64,000 nt of DNA from Orthonyx spaldingii (lineage: Eukaryota > Chordata > Aves > Passeriformes > Orthonychidae), in contig VZTJ01004198.1 in the NCBI GenBank assembly GCA_013397795.1, forward strand, positions 1,242,606 to 1,306,605. Direction: 5' to 3'. Each line of letters begins with the position of its first letter. The first letter of the stretch is position 1. A program made the position numbers and the translations under genes. The notes under the pieces are model-generated. The model did no database searches. It was not told the origin of the DNA and saw only the letters and a list, made by a program, of their open reading frames with translations. Positions 54,289 through 63,100 of the stretch are shown here, in pieces.

Positions 54289-54700
54289 CTGGAGAGGGTC
54301 CAGAGGGTCTGGAGCATCTCTCTTACGAGAAGAGACTGTGAGAGACCTGTTTACTCTGGAGAAGAGAAGGCTGAGGGGATCTCATCAATTCATACAAAGG
54401 TGGGTGACAAAAGGTTGGTGCCAGGCTCTTTTCAGGGGTGCCCAGCGACAGGAGGAGGAGCAATGGCCATAAACTGAAACACAAGAAGTTCCACCTCAAG
54501 GCGAGGAAGCACTTCTTCCCATGGAGGCTGGCAGAGCACTGGGACTGCTCAAGGAGCTGGTGGAGTCTCCCTCCCTCTCTGGAGATATTCAGAACCCACC
54601 CTGGATGTGTTCCTGTATAACCTGCTCCAGGTGATCCTGCCTGGGCAGAGGGTTGGACTGGACAACCTGCAGAGGTCCCTTCGAGCCCTAACGATGCTGC
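54289..54700 (+). mobile_element. CR1 LINE fragment (3' end) at the CpG-island edge
   Basis: Clear CR1 3'-end blocks occur in order: GAGAAGAGAAGGCTGAGGGG, CATAAACTGAAACACAAGAAG, GGAAGCACTTCTTCCC, CTGGATGTGTTCCTGTATAA, GAGGGTTGGACTGGACAACC, and CAGAGGTCCCTTCGAGCCC. The usual terminal ATTCTATG-type repeats are absent. A deletion near the left end removes part of the consensus. It is antisense to WDR25 and ends within about 320 bases of that gene's first donor. Confidence 0.92.
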
Positions 54701-54912
54701 GAACAACGCCCGGCCTCCTCCAGACCCCCGGAGCAGCCCCGCCCGAGCAAGCGGGTCCCGGGAGGGCCCCGGCAGCTGAGCCCGGCTCCTTCCCCTGTCC
54801 CACGGAGCCGCTGCCTCTCCCCGCAGCCCCGGGCACCGAGAGCACCCGTGGCCCCGGGACAGCCGCAACCGGCGCCGTTCCGGTCCTGACTCCCGTTCGC
54901 GTTCGCGTTTCC

Positions 54913-54978
54913 ATTCCCATTCCCATTCCCATTCCCATTCCCCTTCCCATTCCCATTCCCATTCCCATTCCCATTCCC
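54913..54978. repeat. (ATTCCC)11 hexanucleotide repeat; G4-forming on minus strand
   Basis: There are eleven consecutive six-base units from 54913 to 54978. Ten are ATTCCC and the sixth (54943-54948) is CTTCCC. On the minus strand this reads (GGGAAT)n, G3 tracts with three-base loops, a standard G-quadruplex pattern. The tract begins about 37 bases after the WDR25 first donor, in the start of intron 1, so WDR25 pre-RNA would carry the G-rich strand. Confidence 0.95.
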
Positions 54979-55016
54979 GCCGTACCTGCGCTCCCGGCAC
55001 CGCACCCGGAACTCAC

Positions 55017-55090
55017 CTGCCGGCCGCCGCCGCCCCGCTCCTAAAAACGCGCCGGCTGAAAACAAGGCGCCCCACTCAAGCAGTTCCGCG
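55017..55090 (-). other. WDR25: WDR25 non-coding first exon (5' boundary unknown)
   Basis: A consensus donor on the minus strand, GCCGGCAG|GTGAGT, fixes the exon end at 55017. It lies in the CpG island, 3.3 kb upstream of the ATG exon. The upstream boundary is only an estimate, because no TATA box or initiator is clear. A second possible donor, GCGCAG|GTACGG, lies further into the gene with its last exon base at 54986, so alternative first-exon ends are possible. The exon is inferred from position and splice signal, not from a transcript. Confidence 0.6.
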
Positions 55091-55211
55091 CGTCGTAGTC
55101 CCCCGCGCCGAGACCGCTTGTTGTGACGGCGGGTCAGGCCGCGGCTCCGTGAGCGCGCAGAAGCTCCTCTCCCGCCGCTGCGAGTGGTTTGGGAAGCGCT
55201 CACTCGGGCTG
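55018..55211. promoter_or_regulatory. Shared bidirectional WDR25/WARS1 promoter
   Basis: The first-exon donors of the two divergent genes are 194 bp apart, so both start sites must lie inside this stretch. It is very rich in G+C and CpG, with no TATA box. Possible factor sites seen by eye are GC-box-like CCGCCCCGCTCC runs near 55030, an E2F-like GGCGCC near 55067 and a CRE-like TGACGG at 55124-55129. None is a perfect consensus match. Such TATA-less CpG promoters usually drive constitutive expression of both genes. Confidence 0.75.
55150..55211 (+). other. WARS1: WARS1 non-coding first exon (5' boundary unknown)
   Basis: A consensus donor, CGGGCTG|GTGAGT, ends the presumed first exon at 55211 inside the CpG island. 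It is 194 bp from the opposing WDR25 donor. There is no ATG in this stretch, which fits a 5' UTR exon spliced to the ATG exon at 58774. The transcription start is not marked by a TATA box and the given start is an estimate. Confidence 0.6.
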
Positions 55212-55371
55212 GTGAGTGGAGTAGGAGCAGGACTGTGTGAGGGGATGGTTCCGGGGGTTGTGTTTCCCAGCCGGGAGGCGCGGCGGCCGTGCCGGCTGGG
55301 GGTGATGCAATGGTGGTGACAGAGGTGCGGAGGGGGAGCGGCGGCGCGCTGGGGGCGGCATGGGCCGGGAC

Positions 55372-55392
55372 GGGGACAGGGACAGGGACGGG
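55372..55392 (+). repeat. G-quadruplex motif in WARS1 intron 1
   Basis: Four G runs (55372-55375, 55379-55381, 55385-55387, 55390-55392) are separated by ACA, ACA and AC loops, made by a short GGGACA repeat. It lies on the RNA-like strand of WARS1, about 160 bases after the first donor. More G runs lie just before it. Confidence 0.75.
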
Positions 55393-56074
55393 CCCTCGGA
55401 GAGAGACCCCGGCGGGCGGGAGAGCGGCTGGTCGGGCGGGCGCTGCCGCCCCTGTGACCCGTGCGAGGCGCCGGCTGTGGGGTCTGTGCCGGGCACGTTC
55501 TCTCCCTCCCCTCGGGGTGCGTCGATGCACTTGAGGGGTTTTCCTCCGTTCCCTGCGGGGCTGCCTCGCCGGAGAGTCAGGTGGAAATGCCCTTTTCTCT
55601 GGGAAGGGCAGAGCGGAGTGTCCAGGGCACTGGGAAACGCATCCCGCCGCAGGAAGGGCAGAGCTGGCGAGTGGCTCTGCTCTGCCCGGGCAGGGTGGGG
55701 CAGGGAATGCTGCAGGGAATGCTGCGGGACGCCAGGATTAGGGAACACTGGCGTGCTGAGTAATTTTGTGCACAACCACTTCTGCACAGGAGCTCTGCTC
55801 TTGTACAGGCTGCAGCATAGTAAAGATTCATATCGGGCTTTCTGCTGGTGACTCCTCGGTGTTTGAATGGTCATGTTATCTGTGTTCTTGGGGAATCGTC
55901 TTGCACTCTTTTGTTGTAATTTCGCGCATAAATTGATGTTTGCCATGACTGGGAAGGTAGATTACGATAAAATGCAGCCTATGTTGGAGTGCCTCTCAAG
56001 GCCTGTTTCACATGACACCTGTGTGGATGCTGCCTACTTTAATTTTACTTTTCTTTTTTTCTTTTTCTTTTCAG

Positions 56075-56097
56075 GAGGAAAAACAGTTTTCAGGAAT
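56075..56097 (+). other. Candidate micro-exon in WARS1 intron 1
   Basis: A long pyrimidine tract ending TTCTTTTTCTTTTCAG is followed 23 bases later by the donor AGGAAT|GTAAGT. Both signals are close to consensus. No transcript evidence is available. It could be an alternative 5' UTR exon of WARS1 or a cryptic site pair. Confidence 0.35.
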
Positions 56098-56252
56098 GTA
56101 AGTGCTTTTAGACTTATTCTCACATTCTTTCATTTGCTCATGAACGCTTGTTCTGGACTGTTGTATTACTGTTGTCTCTGGAAGCCACAATGTGCTTTCA
56201 TGCAATGTTTGTCTTCTTAACTTACTGTGAAACCCTGTTTTGTCATTCTCAG

Positions 56253-56351
56253 GTCTCTGACTTACCAAGTCAGACTGCAGACAGTGAAAATGATGCTAGA
56301 TCTGTGCTGGTCACCCAGCTGGAAAGGGAGGAAGATGCAGTAGTTTTCTGA
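56253..56351 (+). other. Candidate exon with coding-like frame in WARS1 intron 1
   Basis: The acceptor TTTTGTCATTCTCAG ends at 56252. The next 99 bases are open to a TGA at 56349-56351 and encode an acidic, hydrophilic 32-residue stretch (VSDLPSQTADSENDARS...). It is in phase with the 23-base candidate exon upstream through a codon-boundary junction. No ATG precedes the frame in either piece or in the presumed first exon, so translation is doubtful. I do not recognise the sequence. Confidence 0.3.
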
Positions 56352-58527
56352 TACCTTTGCCAAGGATTATTTTTGTCTCATAGCAGTTTAATATTTTGAA
56401 ATGGACACAGGAGCAATACCCATTACAAGTTACCTGCATTTCATGGGTAGCAAAAGCACACTCATCTTGGCTTTCAAGTTCACACTGGGTCATTCTAGAC
56501 TCTGGTCCTAAATATCCTAATTGTTCATTCTCCAATTCACATGCATAATTTTTTTCCTTCAGCTCTGTTTGCCTATGGTATGTCATCTGTCTGGGACTGT
56601 TAGTTTTTATAATATCAGTAAGAAAGGAAGAAAAAAAAATCCTGATAAATAGCAGAAAATCCAGACATTTCTTTTAAACGGTTCACAATTGCATTAATGA
56701 ATTTCAGAAGGTGGAGACCTGTGTGCCACATACTTGAATTCCACTAGCAAATAGGGGCAGTACTGAGGCAAACAGGGATAACCTTTAGGTGACAGTCCAT
56801 ATGTTTAGCATCTTATAGTCAGAATATCCTCATGTCTTGTTGCACTGCCTAGATTACTTCTGCTACTTCTTAATGAAAATGCACCTTAATTTGAGATTTT
56901 TCTCTTCATCTTAAATCCATAATATTCCAAACATTTTAAAGAGTCTTTCTGGTTTGCTGCTCTCCAGTGTATGTGCCCAGTGTCAGCTGTCATTTCAGCC
57001 CTCCTGAATGGAGGCAATCCATCAGTAAGAATGTACTGTCAGGAATTAAGTTAAAACATCAAGTCACAACTTGTTCTATACCAAAGAAAAATCTTATTTA
57101 TATTTTTGTTATTTTGCAAAATTTGAAGCCAGTAAATATAAATGGCATGTTCCTACAGAAAGGGTGTGTGTTCATCTTCATAAACACCTTCTAATATACA
57201 TTTATTCTCTGCTTTCTTTAACACTTAAAATATTCTGTGCCCATGAAAAAGAGGAAGACAGTACTATCCAAATAAAAAAATGTAATTCAATTGTAGGAAT
57301 GCATCAAAAAATTGTTTGATCTGCTTCAAATTATTTTTTTTAAATCACACTGTCAAACTGCAAAAAGTCAAGTTTAAAGGGATCAAAATTAGGTTAAAAA
57401 CTTAAGTGTTGTTATGTAATCTAAATATGGTGTCAGAGTTAATAGAGTAAGCAAATTGCATTAGCAAGTGGATGTGTACACTTCTCAGTTTTCTCAGAGT
57501 ATTTAGCTGAAGCTGAAATGTGGGAATATTGCAGCTGACTGACAAACAAAGCCTTCATGATAGGTGTGTTTTGGTAACCACCGAGTTACCAAATCAACCT
57601 TCAAAGTTTGCTAGACAGGTGAAGGCCTTTTACAGTGGCAGCTTAAATAAACACTGTGTAAATATAACCAAGGTTATGTTTAGGCTGATTATCTTGTAGA
57701 AGGAAGGCTTTGAAATACTGCTGAACAGCTAAAGCAACTATTGTATGCTTCTGGGGTTTTTGTTTTGTTAGGGGTTTTGACTGTTTGAATTCTGGGAAGA
57801 GGGAGCCACATGAAGGTGTATTTTCACTAACACTCAGTCGATTGGTGCTGCATGCACAGCAGTGGAGCAGTAATTTGCTGGGGGATTTCTCCAGACAGAT
57901 ACAATCCTTTGCAAGTCAGTAGTTCTTTCCAGGGGCACACAGCTTCCCACTTGGTGAACATGGGCAGGGCAGGGCATGGCACAGCGTGCTTAGGAAAACT
58001 GCTGTGTTATCAGTCTCAACCATCTCCTCATCTTAAGCCATCTGCTGTTATTTTTCCTGTGTAGTTCTGAGAAACACAGGCAAATTTACAGCCCGTTGCT
58101 GACCCAGGGATTCTAGAAAGCAGCATTTCTCACCGGTCATCAATGTGTTTTCTAACCTCTGGAGCAAAGCCATAAAGAAGATGACTAAGCTTTGCTCTTG
58201 TACATCTTTCTTTGGGCTGAAGTACTGTATTACATGTACTAAGACAAAATTCCATATCATAGTTATAAAAGTCTCATCAGCTAGAATTTGACAGATATCA
58301 GTGCAGGAACATTAACTAATCAGCAATCAGATAGTCTCTACCAATTGTTCTGAGATGCTCTGAATCATACATGTATTTAATTATTTCTCTTTTGCCAGGA
58401 ATTTGATTTTGAAAAGGTGTTCTAGTGTTCAATACATAGACAGACAACATGAGTAGTGATCTTGGTCAACAGTGATCTTGATCAAGATTTACTTGTTACT
58501 CTTGTCAGTCTCTGTCCATTGTTGTGT

Positions 58528-58539
58528 GAAACTGAAGCT
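58528..58539 (+). promoter_or_regulatory. Weak ISRE-like element upstream of WARS1 exon 2
   Basis: The sequence GAAACTGAAGCT resembles the interferon-stimulated response element (GAAANNGAAA type) with one mismatch in the second half. It lies 244 bases before the ATG exon. WARS1 is interferon-inducible in mammals, which is the only reason to note it. Confidence 0.2.
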
Positions 58540-58773
58540 CACTATGTAATGTCTCCACATTTATCAATTTGGTATGAATACAGTGTGGCAGGGATCAGTA
58601 TAGTTTTTATTTTCTTATTCTGTTCACCTAATCTTGAAGACTTACATGAAAGAGTAAAACAAACTACTTTTTGCCCTACAGTTCTTGTTGTTGCTGCTGT
58701 TTTGAATCTCCAAGCCAAAGAGTTGGAAGAGGATAAATTCTGTTGAGTTGTACATAAACAGATCTCTGTGCAG

Positions 58774-58896
58774 TCTGGCGAAATGGCTGACAGCCCGAAC
58801 TGTGATTTGAAGTTTCTGAGTCCACTTCAGCTGTTTGAAAGAGTGACTGAACAAGGAGAGAAAGTCAGAGCACTGAAAGCAGGAAAAGCACCAAAG
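58774..58896 (+). CDS. WARS1: WARS1 exon 2: start codon and residues 1-38
   Basis: The ATG is at 58783 and 114 coding nt run to 58896, exactly 38 codons. The donor reads CCAAAG|GTATTT. The acceptor is assigned to CTGTGCAG at 58772-58773, giving nine 5' UTR bases, but its pyrimidine tract is weak and the true 5' edge may differ. The exon encodes the first helix of the WHEP hairpin (LFERVTEQGEKVRALKAGKA). Exon skipping here produces the short mini-TrpRS form in human. Confidence 0.92.
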
Positions 58897-60186
58897 GTAT
58901 TTTCATTTCATGTTTTGAACCCATTCTTTTCCAGTGTAGGTCTGTCTTTGAGTGCTGAAGAATTGTATTGTTCTAAGATCTGTTTTGCATTGAGATGAGA
59001 AAAATTATTGTTAAAAACTATTTATGTGCATTTTTTGAACTGTGTCCTACCTGGAGCAAGGTAGTCACTAGCAAGACCAAAGATTTTACTCTTGAAGTAA
59101 GAGCAGAGTCCTGGACTTAGAAGTTTGCTCCATCCAGTTGCCATGCCATGTGACAGGATCCAAGGCATTAATTTCTCTATTAAATTTATGTCACTTGCAT
59201 TCTTCCCTGGTTTTAGATGCTTCATTACAATCTTTTTCTCCAGACATTATTGTAGACATTACCAAATATGTCTTCCTGTAACTGTACTGACAATCCCTGC
59301 TTAATCTCCCTTAAATAATTTAGCAATTTGCCACTTATTTCAAGTTCCCTACTCTGTCATCACTATGTTGACAAGGAGAGCTCAGTTTTCATATGGACTT
59401 TCTTAATGTACTGCCTGTGGGAGTAAGCCTTGAAAACTGGGAGTCAAATAAAGTGTTGTTCTGTTTATTTCTTGCATGAGGTTTTACAGTAACTTCGTAT
59501 TAGAGAGGTCATAAGCATAACATTTTGTTCTACTTTGTCTTCAATTCTGTCAATGAATTGTAATGAATAAGTTATTTTAAGGTGAGCCACTAAAAGCATT
59601 GTAAAGTAAATTAGATAACAATTTATATTTTATTTATGTAACTTAGAAATTTATAGTAAAAGTGCTAAGCTTGTTATACCTCTGGAAAGCAAGCAAGCAT
59701 TTTTTTCCTAGGCAGAAATTGAAAAGCAAGACAGAGGTGCTTTAAATATCTTGGCAATGATGATGAAATCATATTCTAATGATTAAGTATTTGCTTTTCT
59801 TCTATGTTTGACATTGATACTGAAAACAGGTTGATGAAATAGAGTTTAGAGTTTATGAATGATGAAATTCAAGTCAAAGCATGGATGTGGGGTTTTGAAA
59901 GGTTAGGACATTAACGTAATTGTCTATTTTAAGTCTGTTAAATCAAACGGTTGTTTGGGGTCTTTTTCTTTTATTCAGGATGAAATTGATGCAGCAGTGA
60001 GGATGCTCTTATCACTAAAACTGTCATATAAAACAACAACAGGACAAGATTATCAGGCAGGCTTGCCTCCAAAAGATCTTGTATTAATAAACAATGGTAC
60101 CACTAAAGAAGAGGATGAGGATTTAGTGGATCCCTGGAATGTGCAGACATCAAATGCTAAAGGCGTGGATTATGACAAGCTCATAG
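58783..60186 (+). CDS. WARS1: WARS1, cytoplasmic tryptophanyl-tRNA synthetase (N-terminal part, two coding exons)
   Basis: The coding sequence join(58783..58896, 59979..60186) encodes residues 1-107 plus one base. The enzyme charges tRNA-Trp with tryptophan in the cytosol. It is a class I synthetase, and vertebrate forms carry an N-terminal WHEP domain. Residues of about 12-65 are that domain (LQLFERVTEQGEKVRALKAG, then DEIDAAVRMLLSLKLSYK). An acidic linker (KEEDEDLVDPW) follows, then VQTSNAKGVDYDKLI, which leads into the catalytic core in all vertebrate WARS1 proteins. The HIGH- and KMSKS-type catalytic motifs are on later exons, right of position 64000. The protein has 38 residues before the DEID motif against about 33 in human. 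The start is the first in-frame ATG (GCGAAATGG, a good Kozak context). Confidence 0.95.
58897..59978 (+). other. WARS1: WARS1 intron 2
   Basis: This 1.08-kb intron splits the WHEP domain. It is AT-rich and ends in a clean pyrimidine tract. No other feature was seen. Confidence 0.9.
59979..60186 (+). CDS. WARS1: WARS1 exon 3: residues 39-107
   Basis: This 208-nt exon has a strong acceptor, TTTTTCTTTTATTCAG|GATG, and donor CTCATAG|GTATAA. It enters in phase 0 and leaves in phase 1, one base into the codon that is Val in human (LIVRFG). It contains the second WHEP helix, a variable linker (TTTGQDYQAGLPP, then LVLINNGTTKEEDED), and the conserved DPW-VQTS-AKG-DYDKLI block. The methionine that begins human mini-TrpRS (in SLKMSYK) is a leucine here, while the methionine six residues earlier is kept. 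Confidence 0.94.
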
Positions 60187-63100
60187 GTATAACTCTTCCT
60201 TCACTGCTACTAAGGAATTTATGTAAAGTGATCCTAATGACCACAGAAACAGCAAGGCATCATAACAAATCCAGATCAAAACATCATAGGTAACATTTAA
60301 TTTATGTCTAATCTTAGCATTTCCATGTCTAAAGAATTTGCTGTAAGAGATGAAAATGCCCCAGGTGGAGATTTCCTATGAAAGACTTAAATACTTTGCA
60401 AAGACCTTTTAAGCTCAAAATCTGAGTTTTGCTTGCAGTTTGTTTTTTGGTGTAAAGACTGTTATTAGAAATTACACTGATAAAGACGCTGTGACTGAGT
60501 GTTTGCATCTTCAGTGGCTGGGATGCAGAAGAGCATCTTGGCCAGGCTGAAGGATGCTTCCTACCCTCTCCTCACATCGCTGATAAATCAGAGAGGGCAG
60601 GAATGGTCCAAAACTAATGCAGAAATGTATTAAGTCTAATGACTTCTTCAGGAGACACACTTACAGACAGCCAAGTGCTGGCTAGAATTAAAGAGTTGCA
60701 GCTCATCCAAGAACATACAGTGTAATGGAAAATGTTTTAGACAGGGTTGCTACAAAACTTGGAAACTTCTTAATTTAAGAAGCGGAGGTCCAGGTAATTT
60801 CTTTCTTGGTTTTATGATTTGCTGGTTTAATAACTTAGCCTAGCATAGAAACAAGTGAGAGAACTATTCATTAATTTCTCTATTTTCCCTTTTTTCTCAT
60901 TATTGTCAATCTTCAGTTCATGTTTAGTACCTCAGTTGTACATTGCTGAGGTCTGTTTAGTAGTTTTTTCTCACAATAGACCATACACCCTTATGTGGCA
61001 GCTTTTGGGACAGTTGCTTGTGTCAGCATTATTTTAATTCTTTGTGATGTTATTGTGAGATCGTGTCAAACGTATGCACACATTGGCTTAGTCTGCAGGA
61101 AGTAACAGGAGAAAGGAAAAGTTGGAAAGGGAGAAGTGTGCAAAGAAAAATATAGGTCAGTGTGAGAGAAGGAAAAAATATATTTATTGGAATCTGGAAG
61201 CGGACAAGATCTCTCATAATCTTGTTACTTGCGTAGGAGTGACAGAGAAGTGATTTGGGTTTTTTTTTTCTTGGAGGGAGGGGTTCTGAGCATTTTAGAA
61301 AAGGAAGGATTGCACAATTATGTTGGCACAATCTCAGGATCTTCCTAAAAACGACTCACTATAAATCAGTTCATGCCCTTTTTTTCCAGTAACTGTGTAT
61401 GTAAGACCTTTGAAAAATTTCCAACACAGCACTTAGAACAAGCAAAATGACTCATTTATCAAATTCACCAATCTGAGAGTAGTGTAAAGAAGTAAAAACC
61501 CTTTAGGCTAACCCACTACTCTAAGGAAGATCAGAGAAAAAAGCTAGCCTAGCCACTTCAGGGTGTGAAGCAGTTGCTGGCTGTTATTGATCAGCTTCCT
61601 TCTTTTCTTCCCTTTTTTAAAAATAACAATAAAAGGTATTGTCCAAGAGTTTGTTACATTTGATAGCTCCTACCTTAAGGGAGATTTTTGTGCCACCTAT
61701 AATCTGTTTATTTACTAGTGATACCCGAGAAGGGTGCCACTGTGCTTGTATTTAATCAAACATAGGAGAAATGAAATGGTTGTCTTCTCAAATGATTGTC
61801 CTAGATGTGCACTTAAGTGTATGGTAGCACAACAAAACAGCCCAGGGATATTCTGGAAAGAAGGGTTCTGTTAGCTGAGTACTAGACATGAACATCCCTA
61901 GAAATTTGTTTGAGCATGAGCAAAGAGCAGAGGAATGAGTGAGAAAAGAGCTTTGTATCCTAACCATGCTGATAATTCAGTAAGCTGAATATTGCAAGTG
62001 ACACCAAATGGTTGAAGTTGGTGGTCAGTTTTGCAGATCATCCAGTCAGCCCCTCTCCCAACAGCAGAGTCTACTAGAGCAGGTTGCTTAGAGCCTTGTC
62101 CAGCAGAATGTTTTAATCTCCAAGGATGGACATCCCATGACCTCACTGGGCAACACATTCCAATATTTGACCATGTGCACAGTATGGAGGGGTTTCATGT
62201 GTTTAAATGGAATTTCCTCTTTCTTCTAAGTTGTTCCCTTTGCCTCTTGTCCTTTCACTGGGAAAAGTCTGGTGCTGTCTTTATTTCCTCCCCACTTCCC
62301 CTAATCACATGTTTATTCACATTGATAAGATCCCTCCTGAGCCTTCTCTGCCCCAAGCTCAGCAATCCCAGCTCTCCTCAGCTCTCCTTGTTTGGCAGGT
62401 GCTCCGAGTCCTTCATCTTTGTGGCCCTTCGCTGCATTCACTTTATTGTATCCATGTCCTTCTTATGCCAGAACCAGTGCTGCAGATGTGTCTCTTGAGT
62501 GCTGAATACATCGAAAGGATCACCTCCCTTGACATTCTGGCAGCACTGTTCCTGCTGCAGCCCATAAGGCCTTAGACCATCCAACCTACAAAGTGCATTA
62601 CAGGCTGTATTCAATTCCCTGTCTGTCAGGACCTTGGGACCCCGATGTCCTGCTGCTTTCCAGCCAGTTGGCCCCTGCTGTACCAGAGTACAGAGTTATT
62701 CCTCCCCAAATTCAGGACTTTGCATTCCCTTTTGAACTTCATGAGGTTCTCACCAGCTCACTTCTCCAGCCTGCTGAGGTCCCACTTGATAGCACCAGAG
62801 CCATGTGTTGTACCAGCCACCCCTCCCAGGATGATTTCACCTGTCCACTTGCTGGGCCTGGGCTCTGGGCTCCAGCTGGACTTTGTGCTGCTGCTCACAA
62901 CCCTTTGAGCTTGGCAGTTCAGCCAGTTTTCAGTTCACCTTGCTGTCCACTTACTTAGTCCAGACCTCATCAGTTATCTCTGGGAATGAGATGGAAGACA
63001 GTGTCCAAAGCCTTACTAAAGCTGAGGTAAACAACACTCACTGCTCTCACCTCAGCTGTGGTCATAGCATCATAGAAGGACTATTAAATTGGTTGACAAT

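Larger units (their letters stand above)
51713..55016 (-). other. WDR25: WDR25 intron 1
   Basis: This 3.3-kb intron lies between the non-coding first exon and the ATG exon. From the exon-1 side it contains the hexanucleotide G4 repeat, a CR1 fragment (antisense), the 19-bp minisatellite, a CA run near 53812 and a (CA7)-type A-rich tract at 53564-53601. The part from 51713 to about 53500 shows nothing recognisable. Confidence 0.75.
54690..55700. promoter_or_regulatory. CpG island over the divergent gene starts
   Basis: There is an abrupt rise in G+C and CpG compared with the AT-rich introns on both sides. It begins just after the end of a CR1 fragment and fades around 55700. It covers both presumed first exons and the first few hundred bases of both first introns. 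The limits are judged by eye, not computed. Confidence 0.8.
55212..58773 (+). other. WARS1: WARS1 intron 1
   Basis: This 3.6-kb intron lies between the presumed first exon and the ATG exon. The first 500 bases are CpG-island sequence with a G4 motif. Two exon-like segments lie at 56075-56097 and 56253-56351. The rest is AT-rich with no repeat or gene recognised. Confidence 0.7.

Noticed and set aside
54323..55530. Overlapping minus-strand open frames of 155-280 codons across the CpG island
   Set aside because: They arise from stop-poor GC-rich sequence and from the hexanucleotide repeat, which reads as alternating Gly/Asn, Met/Gly or Glu/Trp. They overlap each other in different frames and cross the promoter.
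55360..55851. A 163-codon plus-strand frame starting MGRDGDRDRDG in a good Kozak context
   Set aside because: It lies in WARS1 intron 1 after the first donor. The first residues come from the GGGACA repeat and the rest has no domain. It is more likely a chance frame in GC-rich DNA.
55200..55946. A 248-codon minus-strand frame opposite WARS1 intron 1
   Set aside because: It has Pro/Ser/Arg-rich composition typical of antisense CpG-island sequence, no recognised domain, and it crosses the first-exon region of WARS1.
62031..62958. Several 87-155-codon plus-strand frames
   Set aside because: They are antisense translations of the CR1 fragment.
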